A DNA stretch of 64,000 nucleotides from Maribacter_C sp047345145. Lineage in GTDB: Bacteria; Bacteroidota; Bacteroidia; Flavobacteriales; Flavobacteriaceae. Each line of letters opens with the position of its first letter. Position 1 is the first letter of the stretch. Positions 47,728 through 56,655 of the stretch are shown here, piece by piece. The DNA lies in contig NZ_JBLFER010000001.1 of NCBI RefSeq assembly GCF_047345145.1, positions 124,001 to 188,000 on the forward strand. The letters are read 5' to 3'. The notes below the pieces were generated by a model, which was not told where the DNA came from, did no database searches, and saw only the letters and a program-made list of their open reading frames with translations. Made by a program: the position numbers and the translations under genes.

Positions 47728-47735
47728 CAAACATA
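47728..47735 (-). promoter_or_regulatory. Candidate -7 box for the structured RNA
   Basis: TATGTTTG on the minus strand matches TAnnTTTG. Immediately upstream is the palindrome AAGAATATTCTT (47735-47746), and a TTCACAACAA word lies further upstream at 47773-47764. Confidence 0.45.
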
Positions 47736-47931
47736 AGAATATTCTTACATAAAATGAAATGAATTGTTGTGAATTCCTACAAATATGTTGTGTAAATACG
47801 TATAGCTGTTATTTAAAGAAAATATTTATTGTTGAAAATTTTGGTTTGTTCTTTTTTCGTCTTTCTAGTTGGTCCCCTCTCTTAAATCCTCTCCGCCGAA
47901 GGTGAAAGGACTTCGTGCTGGGGTATTGTAG

Positions 47932-48024
47932 GCCCCGGCCCTAAAGGGTGACTTTGTGACTTGGGATTATGGTAGTTTTTAGAAAAGGTTTTTATTATTA
48001 GGGCATCCCTTCAGGGATTGAGGG
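47932..48024. repeat. REP-like intergenic repeat, copy B
   Basis: Shares GCCCCGGCCCTAAAGGGTGA plus CTTT with copy A at its left end and GGCATCCCTTCAGGGA plus a GAGGG tail at its right end; the middle differs in length. Copies lie about 570 bp apart, in the same orientation. Confidence 0.7.
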
Positions 48025-48104
48025 CAATGCAATGATGAAGCACTTTCTTTTTTGGTTTTATACCATTGTAGTACTTTAGTGCCTTATTGAAAGATGCATA
48101 GTTT

Positions 48105-50216
48105 ATGAAGGGTACGAAACGGTTTCAATTTTGCTCGCTAATATTGGTTTTTGTGGTTTTATGTCTTATCTCTTCTTGTAAAGAGAATGGAAAACAAGAT
48201 ACAAATCATGCCTACACGAACGACCTGATTCATGAGACGAGTCCTTATTTATTGCAGCATGCCCATAACCCCGTTAATTGGCAAGCCTGGAATGATGATG
48301 TTCTAGAGGAAGCGAAAAAAACGAATAAGCTTATTTTAATTAGTATCGGCTATTCTTCCTGCCACTGGTGTCATGTAATGGAGCGGGAAACTTTTGAAGA
48401 TAAAGAAGTTGCAAAATTGATGAATGAGAATTTCATCAATATAAAAGTAGATCGCGAGGAACGTCCTGATATCGATCAGGTATACCAAACAGCTGCGCAG
48501 TTGCAAGGTCAGAATGGGGGTTGGCCTTTGAATGCTATAAGTTTGCCCAATGGAAAACCTTTGTATTTGGGTACCTACCATACCAAAGAACAATGGATGG
48601 AAGTCTTAACTAATGTGAACAAGCAATTTTCTGATGACCCGCAAAAAGCAGCTGAATATGCAGATAGGCTCGCGGCTGGCATTGAAGAGACGAACGTATT
48701 CACGCCTTCTTCCGAATTTGAAAAATTAACAAAGGAGACTTTGCAATCGGGCGTCGATTCTTGGAAAGAAAACTGGGATTCGGTGCTTGGCGGTGATAAA
48801 AGTCAACAGAAATTCCCGGTGCCAAATAGCCTTGATTTTCTGTTGGATTATGCGGTAGTAACCAATGATCAAGAAGTGCTGACTCACGTTAAAAACACTT
48901 TGGATCAAATGACCAATGGGGGTATCTATGATCACTTGGGCGGCGGCTTTTTTCGATATAGCACCGATCCACAATGGAAAGTACCTCATTTTGAAAAAAT
49001 GCTTTATGATAATGCACAATTAATTGGGCTGTATTCAAAAGCCTTCAAAGTTTTCAATGAACCTATATATAAAGATGTAGTTTTTGAAACTATTGCTTTC
49101 TTGAATCGTGAAATGAAAAATCCACAAGGAGGATATTATGCTGCACTAGATGCGGATAGCGAAGGTGAAGAGGGTAAGTTTTACATTTGGAAGAAAGCTG
49201 AATTGCAAGCAGTTTTGGGTGACGATTTTACTTTATTCAGTGCTTATTATAATATTGAACCGAGTAATGTTTGGGAAAATGACTCTTATATACTTTATAA
49301 AAATGGCTCAGACGAAGCGTTTGTAAAGGGGCATCAAATCAGTAAAGAAGAACTAATTCAAAAAAAGAACCTTTGGAAGGTGGCTTTAATGAAAGCAAGA
49401 GATGCTAGAATTCGGCCAAATACTGATGACAAAGTACTAAGTTCATGGAATTCACTTTTGATCAGTGGTCTTGTTGAAGCATACGCTGCTTTTGGAGAAA
49501 AAGAATTTTTAAATCAGGCGATTTCCATTTATGATTTTATACAGGAAAAGAGCTATAATAATGGTCAACTTAAACATTCGCATAAAGAAGGAAGCAAGGG
49601 TACCGAAGGTTTTTTAGAGGATTATGCTTTTTTGTCACAGGCAGCTATCCAGTTATATAAAGTAAGTTTAAATACTTCTTATTTGAATTTTGCGAATTCC
49701 TTGACTAAAAAAACACAAGAAGGTTTTTTAGATCCCACTTCGGGTTTGTATCGATTCAATGATAATGAAAACCTTATTTCGAATATTATCAAAACGCATG
49801 ATGGTGATATTCCTTCACCAAATTCTGTTATGGCCAATAATCTATTTCAATTGGGTCATATTAATTACAATGTTGATTTTTCGAAACAATCGAAGACTAT
49901 GTTGACTACTTTGTTACCTTATGTAACCGACTATAGTTCAAGTTATGCCAACTGGAGTCATCTTTTGTTGAAAGTATCGCACCCATTTTACGAGATTGCT
50001 GTGGTAGGAGAGGATGCTCAAAGTAAAGTAGAGGCCTTACAAAACAAACACATACCTAATACGATAATCATCGGTAGTCAAGATGATAGTGAACTACCAC
50101 TTTTTGAAGATAGATTTCAAGCAGGTGAAACCTATATTTACGTATGTCAAGATCGTGTTTGTAAATTGCCAGTGAATACAGTAGGTGATGCTATCAAACA
50201 GCTAGAGAATTTTTAA
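48105..50216 (+). CDS. Thioredoxin-domain lipoprotein, DUF255/YyaL family
   Basis: A 703-aa protein with an N-terminal lipoprotein signal (CLISSCKENG, lipid on the cysteine). The DUF255 thioredoxin-like domain has the motif HNPVNWQAWNDDVLEEAKK and then SSCHWCHVMERETFED, with a C-x-x-C pair near residues 86-89. The rest is an (alpha/alpha)6 barrel-like region with HFEKMLYDNAQLIGLY and NGGIYDHLGGGFFRYSTD. Homologues include YyaL and human SPATA20, whose biochemical activity is unclear. The lipid anchor places this copy in the periplasm, facing an oxidising environment. It is monocistronic by context. Confidence 0.9.
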   Translation: MKGTKRFQFCSLILVFVVLCLISSCKENGKQDTNHAYTNDLIHETSPYLLQHAHNPVNWQAWNDDVLEEAKKTNKLILISIGYSSCHWCHVMERETFEDKEVAKLMNENFINIKVDREERPDIDQVYQTAAQLQGQNGGWPLNAISLPNGKPLYLGTYHTKEQWMEVLTNVNKQFSDDPQKAAEYADRLAAGIEETNVFTPSSEFEKLTKETLQSGVDSWKENWDSVLGGDKSQQKFPVPNSLDFLLDYAVVTNDQEVLTHVKNTLDQMTNGGIYDHLGGGFFRYSTDPQWKVPHFEKMLYDNAQLIGLYSKAFKVFNEPIYKDVVFETIAFLNREMKNPQGGYYAALDADSEGEEGKFYIWKKAELQAVLGDDFTLFSAYYNIEPSNVWENDSYILYKNGSDEAFVKGHQISKEELIQKKNLWKVALMKARDARIRPNTDDKVLSSWNSLLISGLVEAYAAFGEKEFLNQAISIYDFIQEKSYNNGQLKHSHKEGSKGTEGFLEDYAFLSQAAIQLYKVSLNTSYLNFANSLTKKTQEGFLDPTSGLYRFNDNENLISNIIKTHDGDIPSPNSVMANNLFQLGHINYNVDFSKQSKTMLTTLLPYVTDYSSSYANWSHLLLKVSHPFYEIAVVGEDAQSKVEALQNKHIPNTIIIGSQDDSELPLFEDRFQAGETYIYVCQDRVCKLPVNTVGDAIKQLENF

Positions 50217-50256
50217 TACTCCAAATTTTTATAAACGAATTAATAGGGTAGAGTGC

Positions 50257-51135
50257 TTATGTCCCTCCGAACAATAGCGGAAAAAATTTACCTTCCATTT
50301 TGTCGCCTTTTGCAATTGGGGGTACTCCGGAAAGAAGTTCATCATTGGTATTGCTAGCGGTACCATCCGCAAAAACATTTAAGACAAAAGCTCTTCGACT
50401 CATTTCAGATTTGTTTTCATACGAACCATGAACCATCAAAGGGTGATGAAAAGTTGCATGTCCTTTTTCCAATTCAATAGCAACAGGATTTTTGAACATT
50501 TCTTTTTGTTCTTCGGATAAGTAATTCATTAATCCATTCATATCACCAGCAAGAGAAGGCGCATCCAATAATCCCCATCTATGACTTTTGGGAATATAAT
50601 GCAAACAGCCATTTTCAATGGAAGCGTCATCAAGGCCTGTCCAGCAAGTCAAATGTTGCATGGCAACGGTCCGTGTCCAATACGAATAGTCTTGATGCCA
50701 AGCAACCACACCACCATGTTTTGCAGGTTTGCAGAACAATTGATCATGCCAAAATCGAACGGGTCTTTTCTCTAACAATTGATGAGCAGCCATTATAAAT
50801 GCGGGATTCCATAATGCATCATGAAATCCTGGGGTAATTCTCCAATGTCCCAATGAATGAAATAGAACGGAGTTGGGATCTTCTGATTCATTGCTATTAA
50901 ATTCGTAAAACAATTCATGTGCAGGATGTTTAGGATCAATAATTTCCGCTAATTCTGTTTTCAAAGTTTCTATTTGATCTTCGTTCAACATTTTGATTCC
51001 AGATAAATAGCCATATTCATGGAAATGGGAAACTTGCTCTTCACTTAATCGGTATAGATCCCATTCTTCCGGAGTTTTTGGAAGTTTGAAAATATTTGAA
51101 ACCAACTGATGTTTATCTGCTAAATCTTGTATCAC
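50257..51135 (-). CDS. Phytanoyl-CoA dioxygenase-family Fe(II)/2-oxoglutarate enzyme
   Basis: A 292-aa predicted oxygenase. The metal triad is visible as WHQDYSYW (H-x-D) near residue 144 and a distal histidine in HATFHHPLMVHGSYENKS. The arginine that binds 2-oxoglutarate is likely in SRRAFVLNVF. Family members hydroxylate very varied substrates, so the reaction is unknown. The start is a GTG at 51135; no ATG precedes the conserved region, and the next methionine is at 49. It is divergent from the Gfo/Idh/MocA gene, with 264 bp between them containing both promoters. Confidence 0.85.
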   Translation of the reverse strand: MIQDLADKHQLVSNIFKLPKTPEEWDLYRLSEEQVSHFHEYGYLSGIKMLNEDQIETLKTELAEIIDPKHPAHELFYEFNSNESEDPNSVLFHSLGHWRITPGFHDALWNPAFIMAAHQLLEKRPVRFWHDQLFCKPAKHGGVVAWHQDYSYWTRTVAMQHLTCWTGLDDASIENGCLHYIPKSHRWGLLDAPSLAGDMNGLMNYLSEEQKEMFKNPVAIELEKGHATFHHPLMVHGSYENKSEMSRRAFVLNVFADGTASNTNDELLSGVPPIAKGDKMEGKFFPLLFGGT

Positions 51136-51399
51136 AACACTATTTTTAAATGGTTTTAGCGTAATATGGTAAACTTGATTATATCAAGTAAGGTATAAAA
51201 TCATTTCTAAAAACGGTAAATATTCATTTTTTTGAGTCCATCCAAACGATATATATTTATGATTTTTTCCAAATTTTAATTTGGGAAGGAGCGCCTACCA
51301 CCAGAATACATCAGACGACTTTACATATTTGTTTTTTTCTTTTTAACTTACAAACAACTTCATAATCAGATTAGTAACCAACAAATAAGCTTCACTACT

Positions 51400-52737
51400 A
51401 TGGAAAACGAAAAGAAAGGTATTAGTTCAAGAAAATCAAGAAGAGATTTTGTCAAAAATACAGCCTTATTTACAGGGGGCGCAATGCTTTTACCCAATAT
51501 GCAAATGAGTGGTATGGCCAACGTCTTTAATGATAAAAAACTAAAGATTGCTTTGGTGGGATGTGGAGGTCGTGGAACAGGAGCAGCGGTTCAAGCGCTA
51601 AATGCTGATGATAATGTTGAGCTTGTTGCAATGGCAGATGCTTTTGAAGATAGGCTTCAAGGAAGCTTAGCTAACATTTCAAAAGAAATGGGGGAAACTA
51701 AAAAAGTTAATGTCCCTGAAAAAAACCGATTTGTTGGTTTTGATGGAGCTCAAAAGGCAATGGATTTAGCTGATGTTGTGATTTTAGCAACTCCTCCAGG
51801 TTTTAGACCCCAACATTTTGAGTATGCCATAAACAATGGCAAGCACGTTTTTATGGAGAAACCTGTAGCAACAGATGTACCGGGAGTTAGAAAAGTTTTG
51901 GCGGCTGCAAAAAAGGCCAAAGAGAATAAATTAAATGTAGTAGTTGGTCTGCAACGTCATTATCAAGACAATTACTTAGCGGCAATAGATCAATTGAAAC
52001 AAGACAAAATAGGAAAAATTGTTTCTGGTCAGGTATATTGGAATAGCGCAGGGGTATGGGTTCGTGAACGCCAGCCGGGTCAAACCGAGCTAGAATATCA
52101 GATGCGTAATTGGTATTATTTCAATTGGTTGTGCGGCGATCATATTCTAGAACAACACATACATAATATTGACGTGGCGAATTGGTTTATTGGAGAATAC
52201 CCAATTTCTGCTCAAGGTATGGGTGGGCGTCAAGTTCGTAATGGAAAAGATCATGGTGAAATTTTTGATCATCACTTTGTGGAATACACCTATCCTAGTG
52301 GAGCGGTAATTGCAAGTCAGTGCAGACATCAACCAGAGACCATGAGCAGGGTTTCAGAGTTTTTTCAAGGTACAAAAGGAACTGTTTCAACTGAAGGCGA
52401 TAATGCAACCCTGAAAGATTGGAGTGGAAATATTTTGTTTGAACATCGTGGTAAAGACGATCCGAATCCGTATCAAGTGGAACACATCAAACTCTTTGAA
52501 TCAATTCGAAACGGAGGTGTTATTGCAAATGCTGAAAATGGGGCTAAAAGTACAATGACCGCGATTTTAGGAAGAATGGCTACTTATTCTGGTAAAGTTG
52601 TGAAATGGGACGAGGCTATGCAATCGAATTTGGCTTTGGTGCCTGAAAATTTAAATTGGGATTCTCCAGCTCCAGTAAAGCCAAATGCTGATGGTTGGTA
52701 TGATATTCCTACTCCTGGTAAAAGTATTGTAATGTAG
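51400..52737 (+). CDS. Gfo/Idh/MocA-family oxidoreductase with Tat signal
   Basis: A 445-aa NAD(P)-dependent oxidoreductase. The N-terminus SSRKSRRDFVKNTALFTGGA carries the twin-arginine motif SRRDFVK, so the protein is exported folded, with cofactor, to the periplasm. The Rossmann fold begins KIALVGCGGRGTGAAVQAL, and EKPVATDVPG near residue 150 is the family's EKP motif. The C-terminal alpha/beta domain has GDHILEQHIHNIDVANWFIG. Exported members in Bacteroidota act on sugars or glycosides, some by redox-assisted glycosidic cleavage; the substrate here is unknown. A sulfatase follows 18 nt downstream. Confidence 0.88.
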   Translation: MENEKKGISSRKSRRDFVKNTALFTGGAMLLPNMQMSGMANVFNDKKLKIALVGCGGRGTGAAVQALNADDNVELVAMADAFEDRLQGSLANISKEMGETKKVNVPEKNRFVGFDGAQKAMDLADVVILATPPGFRPQHFEYAINNGKHVFMEKPVATDVPGVRKVLAAAKKAKENKLNVVVGLQRHYQDNYLAAIDQLKQDKIGKIVSGQVYWNSAGVWVRERQPGQTELEYQMRNWYYFNWLCGDHILEQHIHNIDVANWFIGEYPISAQGMGGRQVRNGKDHGEIFDHHFVEYTYPSGAVIASQCRHQPETMSRVSEFFQGTKGTVSTEGDNATLKDWSGNILFEHRGKDDPNPYQVEHIKLFESIRNGGVIANAENGAKSTMTAILGRMATYSGKVVKWDEAMQSNLALVPENLNWDSPAPVKPNADGWYDIPTPGKSIVM

Positions 52738-52755
52738 TTTTCAAACCTTGAAAGT

Positions 52756-54333
52756 ATGTTTTTAAAGAAATCATTTTTGTCCCTGCTGATTGCAGGGACA
52801 TTCTTTTTGTCCTGTAAAGAAGAGGTAAAGGAAACTAAGAATGAAGATCAATCATCGAAGCCCAATATCATTTATATTTTAGCCGATGATTTAGGCTATG
52901 GCGAAGTTGGTGCTTACGGTCAACAAAAGATTGAAACACCCAATATCGATTTATTGGCTAAAGCGGGAATGCTTTTTACACAGCATTATAGTAGCGCTCC
53001 AGTTTGTGCTCCGGCACGTCATATGCTTTTGACTGGAAAACATGCAGGTCATGCTTATATCAGAGGCAACAGTGAATGGAAAGAGCGTGGCGATGTTTGG
53101 AATTATATCGCAATGGCAAAAGATTCCACCTTAGAAGGGCAAGGACCAATGCTTGAAAACACTATTACCATGGCTGACAGACTAAAAGAAGTTGGTTATA
53201 CCACGGGAATAGTCGGTAAATGGGGCCTAGGTGCACCACATACAAAGTCAATCCCTAACGATATGGGTTTTGATTTTTTCTACGGATACAATTGCCAACG
53301 GCAAGCACATACCTACTATCCTTTGCATTTATATAAAAATAGAGATCGAGTACATTTGGCAAATGACACCATTGCCCCCAATACGAAGCTGCCTAAAGGT
53401 TCAGATCCGCTTGATGCGAATAGTTATGCTGCTTATACTTTGAAAGACTATTCTCCTGATTTGATGTTTGATGAATTGACCGGTTTTGTTAGTAGAAATA
53501 AAGACAAACCTTTCTTCTTATACTGGGCGACACCGATTCCACATGTTGCTCTTCAAGCCCCTCAAAAGTGGCTCGACTATTACAAAGAAAAATTTGGAGA
53601 TGAAAAACCGTATTTAGGCGAGAAGAGTTACTTTCCACATCAAAACCCTCGTGCTGCTTATGCTGCAATGGTTTCGTATTTGGATGAAAATATTGGAAAA
53701 CTAATTCAACAGCTGAAAGATGAAAATATTTTTGACAATACCTTAATAGTTTTCACTTCGGATAATGGACCTAGTTATGCGGGAGGTGCAGATCCTGATT
53801 TTTTTGATAGCGCTAAACCCTTTGCCAGTCAGTACGGCAGAGGCAAAGGATTTTTATATGAAGGAGGTATTCGTGTACCCATGATTGTTTCATGGCCTAG
53901 TAAGATAAAAGCGGGGAGCAAGAGCGATCACATTTCGGCGCATTATGATATGCTAGCAACTTTTGCTGATGTTGCGGGATATAAAATCGAAGAAGGTTCT
54001 GATGGTATAAGCATGCTTCCGACTTTACTTTCAGAAGCAAACCAAGAAGTGCACGAGTTTATGTTTTGGGAATTTCCTAGCTATGGGGGACAAGTGGCAA
54101 TTCGTATGGGAGATTGGAAGGTGGTGCGACAAAATTTAAAGAACGACCAACCAACTACTTTGGAATTATACAATTTGAAGGATGACCCAACGGAAACGAA
54201 AAACCTCGCGAACACGAATCCGGAAATAATACAAAAAGCTGCTGAAATATTTAAGGCAGAACGTGAAATTCCAGAAATGAAAAATTTTAAAATTCCAATA
54301 TTACAAGAGGGTTTACTTGCCGAAAAAAAGTAA
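52756..54333 (+). CDS. Sulfatase (S1-type, formylglycine-dependent) lipoprotein
   Basis: A 525-aa type I sulfatase that hydrolyses sulfate esters. A lipoprotein signal (AGTFFLSCKEE) predicts a periplasmic or surface lipoprotein. NIIYILADDLGYGEVGAYG supplies the first metal aspartates. The catalytic motif is VCAPARHMLLTGKHAG with C84-x-P86-x-R88, the cysteine that is converted to formylglycine. FTSDNGPSYAGG holds the later metal aspartate and asparagine, and GKWGLGAPHTKS the metal-near Lys/His. Substrate is not readable. It is followed by its own FGE (35 nt) and then galK, so a sulfated galactose-containing glycan is a reasonable inference. Confidence 0.94.
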   Translation: MFLKKSFLSLLIAGTFFLSCKEEVKETKNEDQSSKPNIIYILADDLGYGEVGAYGQQKIETPNIDLLAKAGMLFTQHYSSAPVCAPARHMLLTGKHAGHAYIRGNSEWKERGDVWNYIAMAKDSTLEGQGPMLENTITMADRLKEVGYTTGIVGKWGLGAPHTKSIPNDMGFDFFYGYNCQRQAHTYYPLHLYKNRDRVHLANDTIAPNTKLPKGSDPLDANSYAAYTLKDYSPDLMFDELTGFVSRNKDKPFFLYWATPIPHVALQAPQKWLDYYKEKFGDEKPYLGEKSYFPHQNPRAAYAAMVSYLDENIGKLIQQLKDENIFDNTLIVFTSDNGPSYAGGADPDFFDSAKPFASQYGRGKGFLYEGGIRVPMIVSWPSKIKAGSKSDHISAHYDMLATFADVAGYKIEEGSDGISMLPTLLSEANQEVHEFMFWEFPSYGGQVAIRMGDWKVVRQNLKNDQPTTLELYNLKDDPTETKNLANTNPEIIQKAAEIFKAEREIPEMKNFKIPILQEGLLAEKK

Positions 54334-54368
54334 ATTAGCGGCTTCCTAAATTTCAATTAAATCTCTTA

Positions 54369-55517
54369 ATGCGTAGTGTATTTCAACTTTTAGGGTGTAT
54401 TTTATTTTGTAGCATCTTGTTGCAATGCAAACATGACAAAAAACCGAATGCTGAGCGTACTGGGGAAGAAAAGAAAGAGTTAGTAAAAGCCCTTGATGAT
54501 AAGTCTACAGAAGTACAAATCGAAAAACCAGAAGGAATTAATTCTCCTGTAGGTATGGTTTGGATTCCCGGAGGGATTATAAGAAAAGGAGCTGTGCCAC
54601 AAGATAAGATGGCCATGGCGCATGAAAAGCCCGCGCACAAGGTTGCCGTTGATGGTTTCTTTATGGATATTACTGAAGTCACAAATTTACAGTTTGAAAA
54701 ATTTGTGAACGCTACGGGATATAAAACCATAGCAGAAAGAGCAATTAATTGGGAGGAAATGAAAAAACAACTCCCGGCAGGAACTCCAAAACCGCATGAT
54801 AGCATTATGCAGCCAGGTTCTTTGACCTTTAAAAGAACAAAAGACCCAGTACAAAATTTTTATGATTTTTCGCAATGGTGGAAATGGACAATCGGAGCTA
54901 ATTGGAAGCACCCAAATGGTCCAAATAGCAATATAGTTGGTAAAGAGAAGGAACCTGTTGTACACATTGCATATGAGGATGCTCAGGCCTATTGCAAGTG
55001 GGCTGAAAGGAGACTTCCTACCGAAGCAGAGTGGGAGATGGCCGCAAAAGGAAATAATAAAACTTCCACTTATTTCTGGGGAAATGATGAAACCAAACTT
55101 GCTAAAATGTCAAATACGTGGGAAGGTCAATTTCCAGTTAATAATACAAAAGTTGATGGTTTTGAAAGTCGCGCGCCGGTAAAATCATTTGCACCAAATA
55201 GTTTAGGACTTTATGATATAGCAGGCAATGTTTGGGAATGGACTAGCGACTGGTACAACACCAGCTATTATGATGAAGTTTCTAAAATGAATCAAGTCAT
55301 AGTAAACCCTATGGGTGCCGAACGTCCATTTAACGAAGGAGATCCGTATGCAAAGGAAAAGGTTATGAAAGGAGGATCTTTCTTGTGTAATGCTTCCTAC
55401 TGTGCCAGTTATCGTATATCGGCGCGCATGGCTACAAGTTTAGATTCCTCTTTAGAACATCTAGGCTTTCGTACCGTTGTTACGGCGGCGATGCTTGAAA
55501 AATCCAAAGAAAAATAA
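54369..55517 (+). CDS. Formylglycine-generating enzyme (FGE/SUMF1) lipoprotein
   Basis: A 382-aa C-type-lectin-fold enzyme that oxidises the sulfatase cysteine to formylglycine. The N-terminus (FCSILLQCKHDKK) is lipoprotein-like. The catalytic segment VMKGGSFLCNASYCASYR has C340 and C345, spaced like the copper-binding cysteines of human FGE (C336/C341), followed by ARM and LGFRTV. Earlier motifs are GMVWIPGG, DITEVTNLQFEKFV, RRLPTEAEWEMAAKG and AGNVWEWTSDWY. Many annotated SUMF1 homologues lack the cysteine pair; here it is intact, supporting true FGE activity. The lipid signal means the modification is made outside the cytoplasm, where the sulfatase also is. Confidence 0.92.
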   Translation: MRSVFQLLGCILFCSILLQCKHDKKPNAERTGEEKKELVKALDDKSTEVQIEKPEGINSPVGMVWIPGGIIRKGAVPQDKMAMAHEKPAHKVAVDGFFMDITEVTNLQFEKFVNATGYKTIAERAINWEEMKKQLPAGTPKPHDSIMQPGSLTFKRTKDPVQNFYDFSQWWKWTIGANWKHPNGPNSNIVGKEKEPVVHIAYEDAQAYCKWAERRLPTEAEWEMAAKGNNKTSTYFWGNDETKLAKMSNTWEGQFPVNNTKVDGFESRAPVKSFAPNSLGLYDIAGNVWEWTSDWYNTSYYDEVSKMNQVIVNPMGAERPFNEGDPYAKEKVMKGGSFLCNASYCASYRISARMATSLDSSLEHLGFRTVVTAAMLEKSKEK

Positions 55518-55524
55518 AAAAAGA

Positions 55525-56655
55525 ATGCAATTTTTAGAAAATTTTAGTCCCGAACTTACAATAGCTTCCCCAGGAAGAATCAATTTTATTGGCGAGCATA
55601 CCGATTATAATATGGGGTATGTGCTTCCAACGGCGATTGGAAATACTATTACATTTAAACTTCAGAAAAATGGATCTGAAACCCAATGCAACATTCATTC
55701 AATAGGTTATGACGGGTTTTCCTTAGACCTTAAAAACATTGCAATAAGTAAGACGGAGTGGGAAAATTATGTTCTTGGTGTGCTCAATGAAATTTCAAAA
55801 CTCACTGATAAGGTAAAGGGTTTTGATTGCACAATTGAAAGCAATCTTCCTTTAGGTTCCGGACTTAGTTCTTCTGCTGCAATGGAATGTGGTCTAGCCT
55901 ATGGTTTGAATAAATTGTTTGACTTGGGACTTTCAAAAATAACAATTGTTGAATTATCTCAACGTGCCGAACATAGTTATGTGGGAACGCAATGTGGAAT
56001 TATGGATCAGTTTGCTTCGGTTATGAGTAAACAAGGGAATGTGATTCTTTTGGATTGCCAATCTCTTCAATATCAACATATTCCGATTGACATTAATCCT
56101 TATAAAATTATAATGTTAAACACCAAAGTATCTCATAATCTAGCTTCGAGTGAATATAATACGCGAAGAAAAGAATGTGAAGAAGGGGTTGTAATTATGA
56201 AAAAAGAAAACCCTCAAATCAATACACTACGAGATGTAACTCGAAAAATATTAGAAGCTTCTAAAAACCAAATGAGTACTACTGTTTACAATAGATGTTC
56301 TTTTATTATTGATGAGAATAAAAGAGTGCATAAAATGGTGGCAGCTTTCAAAAAGAATGATTTGAAAGAGGTAGGAGCCCTTTTATATGAGGCTCACGAA
56401 GGAATTCGAGATTTATATGAAGTTAGTTGTCCCCAATCTGATTTTTTAGTTGAATTTGCCAAGGATAATGCTATGGTTCTTGGCGCTCGTCAGACCGGTG
56501 GAGGTTTTGGTGGTTGTACTCTAAATATTGTTCACGAAACCGAAGTCGATAATTTCAGAAAAACTGCGGAGATAGCCTATAAAAAGGAATTTGATATTGA
56601 TTTAGAAGCTTTTGAAGTGCAACCTAGCGGGGGAACAATGGTAATACAGAATTAG
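55525..56655 (+). CDS. galK: Galactokinase
   Basis: A GHMP kinase of about 376 aa that phosphorylates galactose to galactose 1-phosphate (Leloir pathway). Motifs are the galactokinase signature GRINFIGEHTDYNMGYVLP, the ATP loop LPLGSGLSSSAAMECGLAYG and the C-terminal GGGFGGCTLNIV. The catalytic aspartate lies in GIMDQFASV. An upstream TTG at 55477 would add 16 residues overlapping the FGE gene; the ATG at 55525 gives the usual N-terminus and a 7-nt gap. Its place behind a sulfatase and FGE suggests that released galactose feeds the Leloir pathway. galT and galE are not in the window. The stop overlaps the convergent regulator's stop. Confidence 0.95.
   Translation: MQFLENFSPELTIASPGRINFIGEHTDYNMGYVLPTAIGNTITFKLQKNGSETQCNIHSIGYDGFSLDLKNIAISKTEWENYVLGVLNEISKLTDKVKGFDCTIESNLPLGSGLSSSAAMECGLAYGLNKLFDLGLSKITIVELSQRAEHSYVGTQCGIMDQFASVMSKQGNVILLDCQSLQYQHIPIDINPYKIIMLNTKVSHNLASSEYNTRRKECEEGVVIMKKENPQINTLRDVTRKILEASKNQMSTTVYNRCSFIIDENKRVHKMVAAFKKNDLKEVGALLYEAHEGIRDLYEVSCPQSDFLVEFAKDNAMVLGARQTGGGFGGCTLNIVHETEVDNFRKTAEIAYKKEFDIDLEAFEVQPSGGTMVIQN

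Noticed and set aside
55477..55524. TTG start for galK with a 16-residue extension (LRRRCLKNPKKNKKR).
   Set aside because: The extension is the FGE 3' end read in another frame; the ATG at 55525 gives the normal N-terminus.
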